DNA of 64,000 bases from Arthrobacter sp. Leaf137 (GTDB taxonomy: Bacteria > Actinomycetota > Actinomycetes > Actinomycetales > Micrococcaceae). The notes beneath the pieces were generated by a model. The model saw nothing but the letters and a program-made list of their open reading frames with translations. It made no database searches and was not told the origin of the DNA. Shown one piece after another: positions 8,185-16,402 of the stretch. Each line of letters starts with the position of its first letter. Position 1 is the stretch's first letter. Both the position numbers and the translations under genes were made by a program. Location of the stretch: positions 156,691-220,690 of the forward strand of contig NZ_LMOI01000020.1 of assembly GCF_001423525.1 (NCBI RefSeq). Direction: 5' to 3'.

Positions 8185-9423
8185 TTGACGAAGTACGCCG
8201 AGTTCCGGTTGCAGCTAATCTGCCTCATCCTAGGGCTTGCCACAATAGCAGCGCTCCTTGTGAACCCAACAGGCATATCTGCAGCGGCCGCCTCCACGGG
8301 CCCCGTCGGCGGCGCCGTATCCATAATGCCCACAAGGATTCTCGATACAAGGACAACTTCCGGGCCGGTGCCCGGTGGAGGCACTGTCTCAGTTCGCATA
8401 TCCGGAGCGCACGGATTTCCTTACGGAACTCAGGCAGTCGTCGTCAACATAACGGCCACCGAACCAACAGCATCAGGTTTCCTAACGGCCTACCATTCAG
8501 GGGTCAGCAAACCACCCACCTCGAACGTCAACTTCGGCCGTGGACAGACGGTGGCAAACCTCGCAATTGTGGAGGTCGGCAATGATGACCACATCACCAT
8601 CGCAAATACTTCTGCAGGCAGCGTCCACATCGTTTTGGATGCATCGGCGTACTTCGGCATAGCTGGCTCATGGGATGCGCCCGGTTCATATCGTCCACTC
8701 GCTCTAAAGAGGGCCCTGGACACCCGGACTTCGACAGGACCTGTCGCCGGTGGGGGCAACGTCCTGCTGCGCGTGGGAGACGTTCCCGAAGTGCCGTCCA
8801 ATGCTGCCGCGGTCGTCGTCAACCTGACCGTTACAGAGCCAACTTCCAACGGGTTCATCAGCGTTTATCCAACAGGTTCTTCTAAACCGAATATCTCAAA
8901 TCAGAATTATGGACAGGGCCAGACAATCCCCACCCTAGCCGTCGTCCCAGTTGGGCCGGATGGGACTGTGACAATTGCTAACAGTTCGTCCGGTACTATT
9001 CAGATCGTGGTAGACGTCTTCGGCTTCTTCCTACGTGGCACACCCTCCACAGCGGGAGCATTCGCGGCTATTGCCCCGAAGCGCTTTCTCGACACACGGA
9101 CATTCCGGGGCCCCGCTGTAAATGCCGAGGCTGTGCCCGTACAAGTTGCCGGCGTAAATGGAGTACCCGCAAATGCAAAAGGCGTCTGGGTTAATCTCAC
9201 AGTGACTGAATCGACGACTTTTGGCTACTTTGAGGCCCGTGGCCACTGGGCACCATTTTCGTTCACTTCAAACCTGAACTTCGACCGCCGGCAAACCATA
9301 GCCAACATGGCCTATGTAACCATAGGCAGGGACGGAAAGATCGAAATCCAGGCCCTCCTCAACCAAGTTCCCCGCCTCGAAACCACACATGTAATCGCGG
9401 ACATCTTCGGTTACACGCTTTAG
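8185..9423 (+). CDS. Secreted protein with three tandem beta-rich repeats
   Basis: About 412 residues. An N-terminal hydrophobic stretch (LICLILGLATIAALLV) ends in AAAAS, a signal peptide. Three repeats of about 120 residues follow, each with R-x-LDTRT, VVVNLTVTEPTS-like and Q-N-x-G-x-GQTI-x-x-LA-like segments, near mature residues 30, 155 and 285. Such repeats occur in exported actinobacterial proteins, often beside amidase or peptidase domains; here they stand alone. A TTG start is chosen because TTTGGGGG precedes it by 6 nt; an ATG at 8152 is the alternative. Codons are clearly richer in A/T than neighbours, suggesting transfer. Function unknown, probably surface binding or adhesion. Confidence 0.8.
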   Translation: MTKYAEFRLQLICLILGLATIAALLVNPTGISAAAASTGPVGGAVSIMPTRILDTRTTSGPVPGGGTVSVRISGAHGFPYGTQAVVVNITATEPTASGFLTAYHSGVSKPPTSNVNFGRGQTVANLAIVEVGNDDHITIANTSAGSVHIVLDASAYFGIAGSWDAPGSYRPLALKRALDTRTSTGPVAGGGNVLLRVGDVPEVPSNAAAVVVNLTVTEPTSNGFISVYPTGSSKPNISNQNYGQGQTIPTLAVVPVGPDGTVTIANSSSGTIQIVVDVFGFFLRGTPSTAGAFAAIAPKRFLDTRTFRGPAVNAEAVPVQVAGVNGVPANAKGVWVNLTVTESTTFGYFEARGHWAPFSFTSNLNFDRRQTIANMAYVTIGRDGKIEIQALLNQVPRLETTHVIADIFGYTL

Positions 9424-9535
9424 TTAAACGGACCGCCAGTACGCAGCTACCGGCCCGGCCCGGACACGGCCGTTGAAGACAGATGATCAAGGGTAACTAA
9501 GAGGAAGACCACCGACACACAACCAGAGGAGCCAA

Positions 9536-10036
9536 ATGGACAGCGAGGCCACCCCACGGCGGCGCGGTGCGGCCCTGGCCTGGCTGCCTGGCCCGATCGC
9601 CGCCGGACTCGGGCTGGTGGCGCATGTCCTGGGCGGCGGGGCCTCACCCTCACCGCCGATTGTGGTGGCGCTGGCAGCGTTGCTGGGCATGGCGGCCGCC
9701 ATCGGCAAGCCCGGGCGGCTTCCCGGGTGGGGCCTGCTCCTCACCGCGGGGATCGCCCAGCAGTTGCTGCACTTCGCCTTCGCTGACTTTTCGGTTTCCA
9801 CGGGATTCGACGCACCGGCCCATGATCACGGCCAATCGCCCATCCAGGACCCAGGTACGGCAAACCAAGGCCATACCCAAGGAGCCGTGCCGCACGATCT
9901 TCACCTGCTCCTGTACCTGCACATGGCCGCGGCGCTGCTGACGGTTTTCGCCACCCGGCAGCTGGACAAAATCCCCGCACGGCGAAGCCAACGAAATCCG
10001 ATAGCTACGGACGCCGGCGTTCCGGTCAGGAAGTGA
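9536..10036 (+). CDS. Small membrane protein with histidine-rich loop
   Basis: 166 residues, well-placed AGAGGAG ribosome site. About four membrane helices are apparent (residues ~12–34, 42–58, 64–84 and 122–140). A polar loop of about 35 residues contains several histidines (DAPAHDHGQ, GHTQGAVPHDLH). The His-rich loop could bind a metal such as copper or zinc, but no family is recognised. Its 3' end overlaps the convergent anti-sigma gene by 11 bp. Confidence 0.7.
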   Translation: MDSEATPRRRGAALAWLPGPIAAGLGLVAHVLGGGASPSPPIVVALAALLGMAAAIGKPGRLPGWGLLLTAGIAQQLLHFAFADFSVSTGFDAPAHDHGQSPIQDPGTANQGHTQGAVPHDLHLLLYLHMAAALLTVFATRQLDKIPARRSQRNPIATDAGVPVRK

Positions 10037-10781
10037 GCGTCCCCCGGACGATGCTGACCGATGAGTGGGCCGGATTCCCGTCCACCGGCTCGTCGGAGAC
10101 ATCCACAATCGGATAGTCCGCCAGCTGGAGGCCTGCGGGCACCTCGAAGCTTCCCGAGTCCGAGTTCATGATGCCCAGGCTGACCAGCCGCGACAGGTCC
10201 GGGGCAATCAGCCAGACTTCCTGGTAGCCCCGCGCCTCGTCCTTATCCAGCGTGACATCCAGTCGGCGCGAGCCGTCCGCAGCCTCCACCACCTTCGCCG
10301 ATCCGGTAGCGGAGTACTGGGCAAGCGGCGTCAGCTGGGCCTGCGCCAGCGGAATGGGCTGGGCAGGCCGGGTGGACACCCAGATTCCGCCTGCCGCAAC
10401 CATCACAACGGCAGCAGCGGCGGCGATCCATGTCCCGGTGCGCTGCCACCACGCCTTCTTCCGCGGGCCGAAGGCGATAACGTTCGACGGCGCCGGCCCA
10501 GCAGGTGAGTCCGCAGGCTTGGTAGCGGCTCCACCCAGCGGGTCCTCCTGGACAGCCTCGGCAAGCCCAAGTTCCCGGTGGATTCCGGCCCACACGTGCG
10601 GTCCGGGAACGGACAGGCTGGCGGTATCCGGCGTCGTCTTCACCGCGTCAACTGTGCGGCGCAGCGCGGCGTAGTCGGCGGCACATTCGGGGCAGACGCC
10701 GAGGTGCTCCCGGCCGTCCGCGTCCTCCCAGCCCTCGTACATAGCAAGGAGGCTCAACTGTTCCGGATCAAGATGCGGCAT
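10026..10781 (-). CDS. Anti-sigma factor, RskA-like
   Basis: 251-residue single-pass membrane anti-sigma factor. The N-terminal cytoplasmic part carries a zinc-binding anti-sigma motif with H-x3-C-x2-C (EHLGVCPEC). A membrane helix (WIAAAAAVVMVAAGGIWV) lies near residues 135–155. The extracytoplasmic C-terminal domain contains the LDVTLDKDEARGYQEVWLIA segment typical of RskA. Its start overlaps the end of the sigma gene by 14 bp, consistent with coupled synthesis. It would hold the adjacent ECF sigma factor inactive until proteolysis or a redox signal releases it. Confidence 0.92.
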   Translation of the reverse strand: MPHLDPEQLSLLAMYEGWEDADGREHLGVCPECAADYAALRRTVDAVKTTPDTASLSVPGPHVWAGIHRELGLAEAVQEDPLGGAATKPADSPAGPAPSNVIAFGPRKKAWWQRTGTWIAAAAAVVMVAAGGIWVSTRPAQPIPLAQAQLTPLAQYSATGSAKVVEAADGSRRLDVTLDKDEARGYQEVWLIAPDLSRLVSLGIMNSDSGSFEVPAGLQLADYPIVDVSDEPVDGNPAHSSVSIVRGTLTS

Positions 10782-11385
10782 GGTCTACCTCCAATCGGCT
10801 TCTCAAATGCGTCAGGCTGCGGCGGATGTGGCTCTTGACGGTACCAAGCGGCAGGCCCAGTTTCCGTGAGATCTGTTCGTGCGTCAGGTCCTCATAGAAG
10901 GCAAGCTTCATGATGGACCCCTGAGGTTCGCCCAGCCTGTCCAGTTCGCCGTCCAACAGCAGCCGGTCGGCCAGGACCTCTGCGGCCTCTGTTCCGGCAC
11001 CGAATTCTCCGGCGGCCAGTCCGGCCCCGGCCACCGCGTTGGCCTTGCGCACTTCGCGTGCGGTCGCCGAGTGCGCGTCGGTAATGACGTTCCGGGTGAT
11101 ACCCACGATCCAGGCGGGCAGCCGGGCCAACTCCGGCTTGAAGGTGTTCCGTGAGCGCCACACCCGGATGAAGACCTCCTGGGTGACGTCGTCGGCCGCG
11201 GACCGGTCCGACAGGGAACGGAGGGCCAGGGTGTGCACCAGCGGGGCGAATTCGCGGTAGGCCGCCGCCAGAGCCCGCTCGTCACCGGCGAGGAAGGACG
11301 CGGTCAGTCCGTCATCCCAGCCGCGGGAGGCCTGCGCAGGAGAGGTCACACGCGGCTCCTTCCCGGCATCGGTGACGAGAATCAT
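10768..11385 (-). CDS. ECF RNA polymerase sigma factor, SigK-like
   Basis: 205 residues. Sigma region 2 spans about residues 38–105 (DDVTQEVFIRVWRS) and region 4 about 145–200 (LTHEQISRKLGLPLGTVK), with no region 3, as in ECF factors. Pairing with an RskA-like anti-sigma and position just downstream of a sortase and a DUF4397 protein suggest control of envelope or surface genes, including its own operon. Its start lies 13 bp after the sortase stop. Confidence 0.92.
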   Translation of the reverse strand: MILVTDAGKEPRVTSPAQASRGWDDGLTASFLAGDERALAAAYREFAPLVHTLALRSLSDRSAADDVTQEVFIRVWRSRNTFKPELARLPAWIVGITRNVITDAHSATAREVRKANAVAGAGLAAGEFGAGTEAAEVLADRLLLDGELDRLGEPQGSIMKLAFYEDLTHEQISRKLGLPLGTVKSHIRRSLTHLRSRLEVDHAAS

Positions 11386-11398
11386 GGCTTGTCACCGC

Positions 11399-12121
11399 TT
11401 ACCCGGGGACCGCGGTGACTATCACATTGTCGCTGTAGTCCATCCGCTCGTCCAGCCACCGTCCGCCGCAGGTGACCACCTTGAGCTCGTGGGGGCCGGT
11501 GCGGCGGAAGAGCGAGCCGCCGTCGAACCTGTCCTTGGCCATCAGTTCCACCCTCACCACACGGTAGGTGAGGTCCGGGGCGCCATCACGGCCCACGCGG
11601 ACGGCGGTCCCCTCGGCCAGCGATTTCAGGGCCGAGAACGGAGCCCTGTCCGAGGCTGTGTCGATGTGGCCGGCGATGACGGCCGCCCCCTCTGCCGCGC
11701 CCGGGGCCGGTCCGAACCGGTACCAGGCGGCGCGGTCAAAGGCGTCCGGGATTTCCATGGCGCCTTCGCCGGACACTCCCCCGGGAACCACGGACATGTC
11801 GATGGCCGTGCCGGCAATGGAGATCGACGTTGGCGCAGGGTCTGCCGGAACAGCGCCCAGGGTGGCCGGATGGACGGGAATGGGCACCGCACCCGGCCGG
11901 GCGGCCGCGCCCGGGACAGTGGTGCCCGGGGCAGCGGGAACCGCATCGGTGGCAGCCGCTGCTGCGGAAGCTGCTGTGCTGGCGGGTGCAGTGGACGGTG
12001 CTGAGGACTGGCCGGCAGGCGCACAGGCGGTCAGGACCACAATTGACGCGGCGGCGGCGATCCGCACCCCAACTGACGGGCGACGGCGGGACTCCCCTGC
12101 CGTCGTCGTGCGTCCGTTCAT
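11399..12121 (-). CDS. Class F sortase
   Basis: 240-residue membrane-anchored transpeptidase. The N-terminal hydrophobic segment (IAAAASIVVLTACAP) resembles a lipobox, so it may be a lipoprotein. A proline/alanine-rich linker of about 60 residues follows, then the sortase barrel with catalytic His in AGHIDTA, Cys in VVTCGGRW and a following ERMDYSDN that may supply the Arg. Class F enzymes attach surface proteins to peptidoglycan. The DUF4397 protein encoded just upstream is the obvious partner. The ribosome site is GAGAAAGG, 9 nt before ATG. Confidence 0.9.
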   Translation of the reverse strand: MNGRTTTAGESRRRPSVGVRIAAAASIVVLTACAPAGQSSAPSTAPASTAASAAAAATDAVPAAPGTTVPGAAARPGAVPIPVHPATLGAVPADPAPTSISIAGTAIDMSVVPGGVSGEGAMEIPDAFDRAAWYRFGPAPGAAEGAAVIAGHIDTASDRAPFSALKSLAEGTAVRVGRDGAPDLTYRVVRVELMAKDRFDGGSLFRRTGPHELKVVTCGGRWLDERMDYSDNVIVTAVPG

Positions 12122-12183
12122 CTCTGTGGCCTTTCTCGGTCCGGGCCCCGGGCCCGACGGGGATTAGTGGTTTTGTGGTGGGT

Positions 12184-12222
12184 GGCCGCCCGGCGCAGGT
12201 GGGCAGGGTACGCCGGGCGGCC
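12184..12222 (-). promoter_or_regulatory. Intercistronic hairpin between DUF4397 and sortase genes
   Basis: A perfect 12-bp stem (GGCCGCCCGGCG with CGCCGGGCGGCC) with a 15-base loop and no T-tract in the direction of transcription. It probably protects or partly stops the upstream message, giving more of the surface protein than of the sortase and regulators. Confidence 0.6.
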
Positions 12223-12241
12223 GGTCTTTCGGTCCCGGACG

Positions 12242-13072
12242 CTACTGCCGGACGCGGCGCGCTGCCACCGCGCGGGCCGTGCCGAAGCCGCCCAGCAGCA
12301 GGGCGAGGGCGGCTGCACCGAAGCCCAGGACCAGGCCTGCCGGTGCCGGTGCATCGACGGATCCGTCGCGGGCGCCGGGGACAGAACCGGGTGCGGAGTG
12401 CAGGCCGGGGATGGTCTGCACCGCGAGCTGCAGGTTCTTGTCCGCCAGGCTGCCCCACGCGTACACGATGGTGTGGGTGCCCTCGGCGATGGTGACGTCC
12501 GCCGGGCCGATCACGGGGGCAGTGGTGCCGGTGGCGGCAACCGCTGCGGATACCGTTCCGGGATCCAGGGTGAGAATTTGCTCGTTGGGGTTGGCCAGGT
12601 TGGTGACCACGGCGCTGCCTCCGGCCAGGACGTCGACGGCGGGTGCCGCGGCGGTGTGCCGGACGGTGAGTTTGCCCTTGCCCGCGGCGATCTTGGACAC
12701 GTCATTGGTGAAGAGGTTGGCTGTGGGTTTGCCCGCGGCGTCAAGGTTGGCCACGGCGGTGTAGTTGCCGTTGGCTGCGAGGTTCACGGTCACCGGGCCG
12801 ATGACGGCTGCGGAGGCATCGGCCGCATCCGCTGCGGTGATCGCGATCTGGTAGGCGCCTGCGGGCAATGCCAGCGGCCCTGCCAGGCTGCCCGGGGTGA
12901 AATCATCCAGGGTGCGGTCGCCGTTGACCCAGACATCCACGGTCAGCCCGGGGACGCCGTGCAGCACCGATAGTTGGGCGTCGCCTTCGGCAGCGCTGGC
13001 TGGACCGGCCAGGGCCATCGCGGCGGCAATGGCTGCGGCACCGATACCTGCTGTGAAAATCCTCTTTCGCAT
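12242..13072 (-). CDS. DUF4397 surface protein, sortase-linked
   Basis: 276 residues with a signal peptide (cleaved near AGPASA/AEGD), two DUF4397-type segments (QLSVLHGVPGLTVDVWVNG and KLTVRHTAAAPAVDVLAGG) and a C-terminal membrane helix (AGLVLGFGAAALALLLGG) ending in arginines. This is the layout of a sortase substrate, but no LPxTG is visible; the stretch SVDAPAPAG before the helix may be an atypical signal. GGAGAAGG precedes the ATG. It is the first gene of the DUF4397–sortase–sigma–anti-sigma operon. Confidence 0.88.
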   Translation of the reverse strand: MRKRIFTAGIGAAAIAAAMALAGPASAAEGDAQLSVLHGVPGLTVDVWVNGDRTLDDFTPGSLAGPLALPAGAYQIAITAADAADASAAVIGPVTVNLAANGNYTAVANLDAAGKPTANLFTNDVSKIAAGKGKLTVRHTAAAPAVDVLAGGSAVVTNLANPNEQILTLDPGTVSAAVAATGTTAPVIGPADVTIAEGTHTIVYAWGSLADKNLQLAVQTIPGLHSAPGSVPGARDGSVDAPAPAGLVLGFGAAALALLLGGFGTARAVAARRVRQ

Positions 13073-13121
13073 GTCCTTCTCCTTGGTCGGCCCGTCAGCC
13101 GGGCGCTTTTACGCTTACACC

Positions 13122-13152
13122 CCTACTACTGGTGCGGGCGCGGAGTTGGATG
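13122..13152 (-). promoter_or_regulatory. Candidate ECF-sigma promoter of the surface-protein operon
   Basis: On the minus strand CATCCAACT is followed after 13 bases by AGTAGTAGG, about 50 bp before the DUF4397 start codon. A CATCC-containing -35 recalls SigK-type promoters. If correct, the operon is autoregulated by its own sigma factor. The -10 assignment is by eye only. Confidence 0.4.
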
Positions 13153-13179
13153 CAGAATCATGGAACTTTTGTGGGCCGC

Positions 13180-14199
13180 CTATCCGGCCGCGGGCGGGGC
13201 GGTGCTGGACCGTGGCACGAGTTCCGGCGTGACCACGGTGGAACTGACCCCGGCGCCGGCCTCGATTTCCTTCAGCATGACGTCCAGGCAGCGGCGGCCC
13301 AGCTCCTCGAAGTCCTGCCGGACGGTGGTCAGCGGCGGGCTGAAGTACCCCGATTCCGGCTGGTCGTCGAACCCGACTATGGAGACGTCGTCGGGCACGC
13401 TGACGCCGGCCTCTGCGAAGGCCCTCAGGATTCCCAGCGCCATCTGGTCGTTGCCTACGAACAGGGCGGTGGCGCTGCGCCGTGCCGCAAGCCTGCGGCC
13501 GATGGCGTAGCCGCTGCCGGCGCTCCAGTCCCCTTCCGCCAGGAGATCGTCCGCCAGCCCGGCGGCGTGGAGTGCTTCGCGCCATCCCTCGGCGCGCTCA
13601 GCGGCGTCGGTCCAGCCGGCGGGACCGGAGACGTGGCCGATCCGCCGGTGCCCCTGGGCGATGAGATGTTCGACGGCGAGCCGAGCCCCTGCGCGCTGGT
13701 CCACCATGGCACCGCTCACCTGGCTGTTGCCCAGCGATCCCACGGCCATCACCGGCACCGGAATGTTGAGCGCATCGAGCGCCTGGAGGGTCTCGGCGTG
13801 CGGCACCAGCACGGCGATGCCGTCCACCGCCTGGTCCAGGAAGTGGCTGACGGCGTCGGCGATGGCCGCTCCGCTGACCTCACGGAGCGCGGCGATGCTG
13901 ACGAAGTAGCCGGCGTTGCGGGCGGCCTGCTCCACGCCGAGGAGGGTGTTGGCAGGCCCGTACTGGGACAGCTCGCTGGCCAGGACCCCGATGGTGTGGG
14001 ACCGCCTGGTGACAAGGCTCCGGGCAGCCGTGTTCCGCCGGTACCCCAGTTCCGCGATGGCGGCCTTCACCTTTTCACGGGTGGCTTTGCTGACATTCGG
14101 GTGGTTGTTGATGACGCGGGAGACGGTCTGGTGGGAAACGCCGGCCACATCGGCCACGTCCTCCAGGCGCGGCATCCTGCCCTTGCTGCTTTTAGCCAT
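13180..14199 (-). CDS. LacI-family transcriptional regulator
   Basis: 339 residues. The helix-turn-helix is VADVAGVSHQTVSRVINNHP (about residues 15–35), then a hinge (ARSLVTRRS), then an effector domain ending with VSIVGFDDQPESGYFSPPLTT. The start giving MAKSSKGRMPRLEDV is chosen because it places the HTH at the usual distance; an in-frame ATG 48 bp upstream would add an unlikely tail. No sugar gene adjoins it, so the target and ligand are unknown. The two LacI proteins in the window differ throughout and are not recent duplicates. Confidence 0.9.
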   Translation of the reverse strand: MAKSSKGRMPRLEDVADVAGVSHQTVSRVINNHPNVSKATREKVKAAIAELGYRRNTAARSLVTRRSHTIGVLASELSQYGPANTLLGVEQAARNAGYFVSIAALREVSGAAIADAVSHFLDQAVDGIAVLVPHAETLQALDALNIPVPVMAVGSLGNSQVSGAMVDQRAGARLAVEHLIAQGHRRIGHVSGPAGWTDAAERAEGWREALHAAGLADDLLAEGDWSAGSGYAIGRRLAARRSATALFVGNDQMALGILRAFAEAGVSVPDDVSIVGFDDQPESGYFSPPLTTVRQDFEELGRRCLDVMLKEIEAGAGVSSTVVTPELVPRSSTAPPAAG

Positions 14200-14268
14200 C
14201 TGCCTATTGTCCCCGCTGGAGCGGAAAGCCCGCCCCGGGCCCCGCACTGCGTGGTGAGCGGGACCCTG

Positions 14269-14469
14269 CTAGGGATTCCCGTCCGGAAGGAACAGCTCTT
14301 CAAGGGTGGTCTCGAAGATCCGGGCGAGCCGGAAGGCCAGGGGCAGTGAGGGGTCAAACCGTCCGCGTTCTATGGAGATGATGGTTTGGCGGGAGACCCC
14401 CAGCTGGTCCGCAAGCCGTTGCTGTGACCATCCGAGCCGTGACCGGCACTCGTTGACGCGGTTTTCCAC
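14269..14469 (-). CDS. Small XRE/Cro-type HTH regulator
   Basis: 66 residues made up almost entirely of an XRE helix-turn-helix (RLGWSQQRLADQLGVSRQTI) followed by ARIFETTLEELFLPDG. This compact form is common for regulators paired with a small membrane protein. Its ATG lies one base after the stop of the upstream membrane-protein gene, so it is co-transcribed. Direct repeats in the operon promoter are plausible autoregulatory sites. Confidence 0.9.
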   Translation of the reverse strand: MENRVNECRSRLGWSQQRLADQLGVSRQTIISIERGRFDPSLPLAFRLARIFETTLEELFLPDGNP

Positions 14470-14470
14470 T

Positions 14471-14938
14471 TCAGCCCCGGTGGCGCAGCAGCAGGTAGCG
14501 GATGCCGAAGGAGGCGAAGCAGACAGCCAGGATTGCCGGCAGGACCAGTTTCAGGTCGGCCGCAAGATCGGCAGGAACGAATGCGGCCACGGCGGCCAGG
14601 ACTCCCAGGACCAGGACGAGGTCCGTGAACGATCCTGAGGCTGCCTTGTCATACCACTTGCCTTCGACCGACTCCTCGGGCCGGTCAACTGCGCCTTCGA
14701 CCGAGTTTCTGTCGACCACCAGGACGTACATCAGCGCCATCGCCGGCATTGCCAGGCACGCTGTGAAAACCGCGAAACCGAGGGCGGGGTTTGACCCGGC
14801 CAGGCCGGTCCCCACGGCCAGCCAACCGCCGGCAGCCCCGAGGAGTAGGCCGCCGGGAATGGCGATCAGCACCGCGGGAATCCGGCCACCCCCGAATCTT
14901 GCCTGCCCCCACCTGATGCGTGTCTGCTGCCCTGCCAT
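14471..14938 (-). CDS. Membrane protein paired with XRE regulator
   Basis: 155 residues with four probable membrane helices (about residues 18–38, 46–66, 102–118 and 124–142) and a polar middle loop with acidic segments (GAVDRPEESVEGKWYDKAA). GAGGGGGG lies before the ATG. No enzyme motif is visible. Two-gene units of a multi-pass membrane protein and a tiny XRE regulator are widespread in Gram-positives and usually of unknown function. Confidence 0.75.
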   Translation of the reverse strand: MAGQQTRIRWGQARFGGGRIPAVLIAIPGGLLLGAAGGWLAVGTGLAGSNPALGFAVFTACLAMPAMALMYVLVVDRNSVEGAVDRPEESVEGKWYDKAASGSFTDLVLVLGVLAAVAAFVPADLAADLKLVLPAILAVCFASFGIRYLLLRHRG

Positions 14939-14965
14939 GGTGCCCCCCTCGATATGTATAAGAAA

Positions 14966-14990
14966 CTTTACATGTCTAGTCTGCTTTACA
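14966..14990 (-). promoter_or_regulatory. Direct repeats TGTAAAG in XRE operon promoter
   Basis: On the minus strand TGTAAAG occurs twice, 18 bp apart centre to centre, about 30–50 bp before the membrane-protein start and inside an A+T-rich patch that contains TATACAT. The spacing of under two helical turns would fit two HTH dimers on nearly the same face. Inferred operator of the adjacent XRE protein. Confidence 0.4.
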
Positions 14991-15066
14991 TTGCCGGGTA
15001 CTGCAAGGGGCGTCATCCGCCGGACGGTGCAGTCGGATCAGCGGGCCGGCGTGATGGAATGGCGGT

Positions 15067-16233
15067 ATGACCCTGGACCACGGCGCGCCTGGCACGTTGC
15101 CGGCTGCGATCAAAGGCGCCCTGGACGTTTCCCTCGACGAGGGCGGAATGTCGGTCAGGCGCCTACCGGCCTGGACGCAGGCCCAGTTCGGCGGCGACGT
15201 GCCGCTGGCCAAAGCCAACTCCACCCCCTCCGGGGTGCGGCTGGAATTCCTCACAGACGCGGCCTGGCTCGAACTCGATCTGACGTTCACCCGGGAATCC
15301 GCGGCCTGGCGCTGGCGTCCGCTCCAGGCAGCCGTGATCAGCCTGACCACCTCGGATGGCCATGCCGAAAGCAGGGACTTCCACGAGGGGGACGTCCTGG
15401 AAACCTTTCCGGACGGGTCCAGCACCCTCGCCCCGGGAGCCCCGTCCACGGCACGATTCGAGATACCGGGGCCGCGGCAGGAGCGCACAGTCACCCTGTG
15501 GCTGCCGCACCGGGGAAGCGCCCGGATCCACGGCATCCGTTCCGAAAGGCCAGTGCAGCAAGCGGCGCGCACCGGTCCCCGCTGGGTCCACTACGGAAGC
15601 TCCATCAGCCAGTCCTCGCACGCCGAGGCACCGCTCGGGGTGTGGCCCGTCATTGCCGCCCGCAACCTCGGCCTGGACCTTTATAACCTGGGGCTTGCAG
15701 GCTCCGCCCACCTTGACCAGTTCGTGGCCCGGACCATCCGCGACCAGCCCGCCCACCTCATCACACTGAAGGTGGGCATCAACATCATCAACAGCGCCAG
15801 CCTCCGCCGGCGCACGTTTGCACCGGCCCTCCACGGATTCCTGGACACCGTGCGGGACGGCCACCCTGAAACCCCGCTGGTCCTGATATCGCCCATCTTC
15901 TGCCCAGAGCATGAGGACGCCCCCGGCCCCTCACGGCTGGTGGACGGGAAGTTCCTGGCCACCGACGTTCCCCGCAAGCCCGGCGACGGACTGCTGACCC
16001 TCCGCGACGCCAGGAGCATCCTGGCGGAGGCCATCAGCGAACGCTGCACGTCCGATCCGAATCTGCATTACCTGGACGGGCTGCGGCTTTTCGGGTCCGC
16101 CGACGCACATCTCCTCCCGGACCGCCTGCATCCGGACGCCGAGGGTTACGGGCTGATCGGCGAACGGTTCACGGCTATTGCGGCAGGCAGCCCGTGGCTT
16201 GCCCCGGCAGCCCAGGCGCGCGTCAGAAGCTAG
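15067..16233 (+). CDS. SGNH/GDSL-type hydrolase
   Basis: 388 residues. The N-terminal ~170 residues form a beta-rich domain. The C-terminal SGNH domain has a nucleophile serine in VHYGSSISQ, the Asn of KVGINIINS and the Asp/His pair of DRLHPDAEGY, so the catalytic set is complete. There is no signal peptide. Members of this two-domain family are carbohydrate esterases or lipase-like enzymes; the substrate cannot be told here. It is divergent from the XRE operon and a single gene. Confidence 0.85.
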   Translation: MTLDHGAPGTLPAAIKGALDVSLDEGGMSVRRLPAWTQAQFGGDVPLAKANSTPSGVRLEFLTDAAWLELDLTFTRESAAWRWRPLQAAVISLTTSDGHAESRDFHEGDVLETFPDGSSTLAPGAPSTARFEIPGPRQERTVTLWLPHRGSARIHGIRSERPVQQAARTGPRWVHYGSSISQSSHAEAPLGVWPVIAARNLGLDLYNLGLAGSAHLDQFVARTIRDQPAHLITLKVGINIINSASLRRRTFAPALHGFLDTVRDGHPETPLVLISPIFCPEHEDAPGPSRLVDGKFLATDVPRKPGDGLLTLRDARSILAEAISERCTSDPNLHYLDGLRLFGSADAHLLPDRLHPDAEGYGLIGERFTAIAAGSPWLAPAAQARVRS

Positions 16234-16307
16234 TTCGCAGGACCGTGCCGTGAAGGTTCTGACCGGCGAACAAGCCCGGGACCGGCGCCACAACGGGCAA
16301 ACAAAAA

Positions 16308-16336
16308 CGGGCCGGAAGCTCCACGCTTCCGGCCCG
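16308..16336 (-). terminator. Intrinsic terminator of tRNA-Lys, overlapping its acceptor end
   Basis: A perfect 12-bp stem (CGGGCCGGAAGC with GCTTCCGGCCCG, 5-base loop) is followed on the minus strand by TTTTTGTTTG. Its first arm uses the last bases of the tRNA acceptor strand, so terminator and tRNA folds share nucleotides. Confidence 0.85.
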
Positions 16337-16402
16337 TGTGGGGCTCGAACCCACGACCCACGGATTAAAAGTCCGATGCTCTACCAACTGAGCTAAAGGC
16401 CC
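16330..16402 (-). tRNA. tRNA-Lys (anticodon TTT)
   Basis: On the minus strand a full cloverleaf is seen: D arm GCTC-AGTTGGTA-GAGC, anticodon loop CTTTTAA (anticodon TTT), T arm GTGGG-TTCGAGC-CCCAC. The acceptor strands GGGCCTT and ACGGGCC pair except at positions 3–70 (G·G) and 6–67 (T·C). CCA is not encoded. The decoding parts are intact, so it is probably functional, but the imperfect acceptor and overlapping terminator are unusual. Confidence 0.88.
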
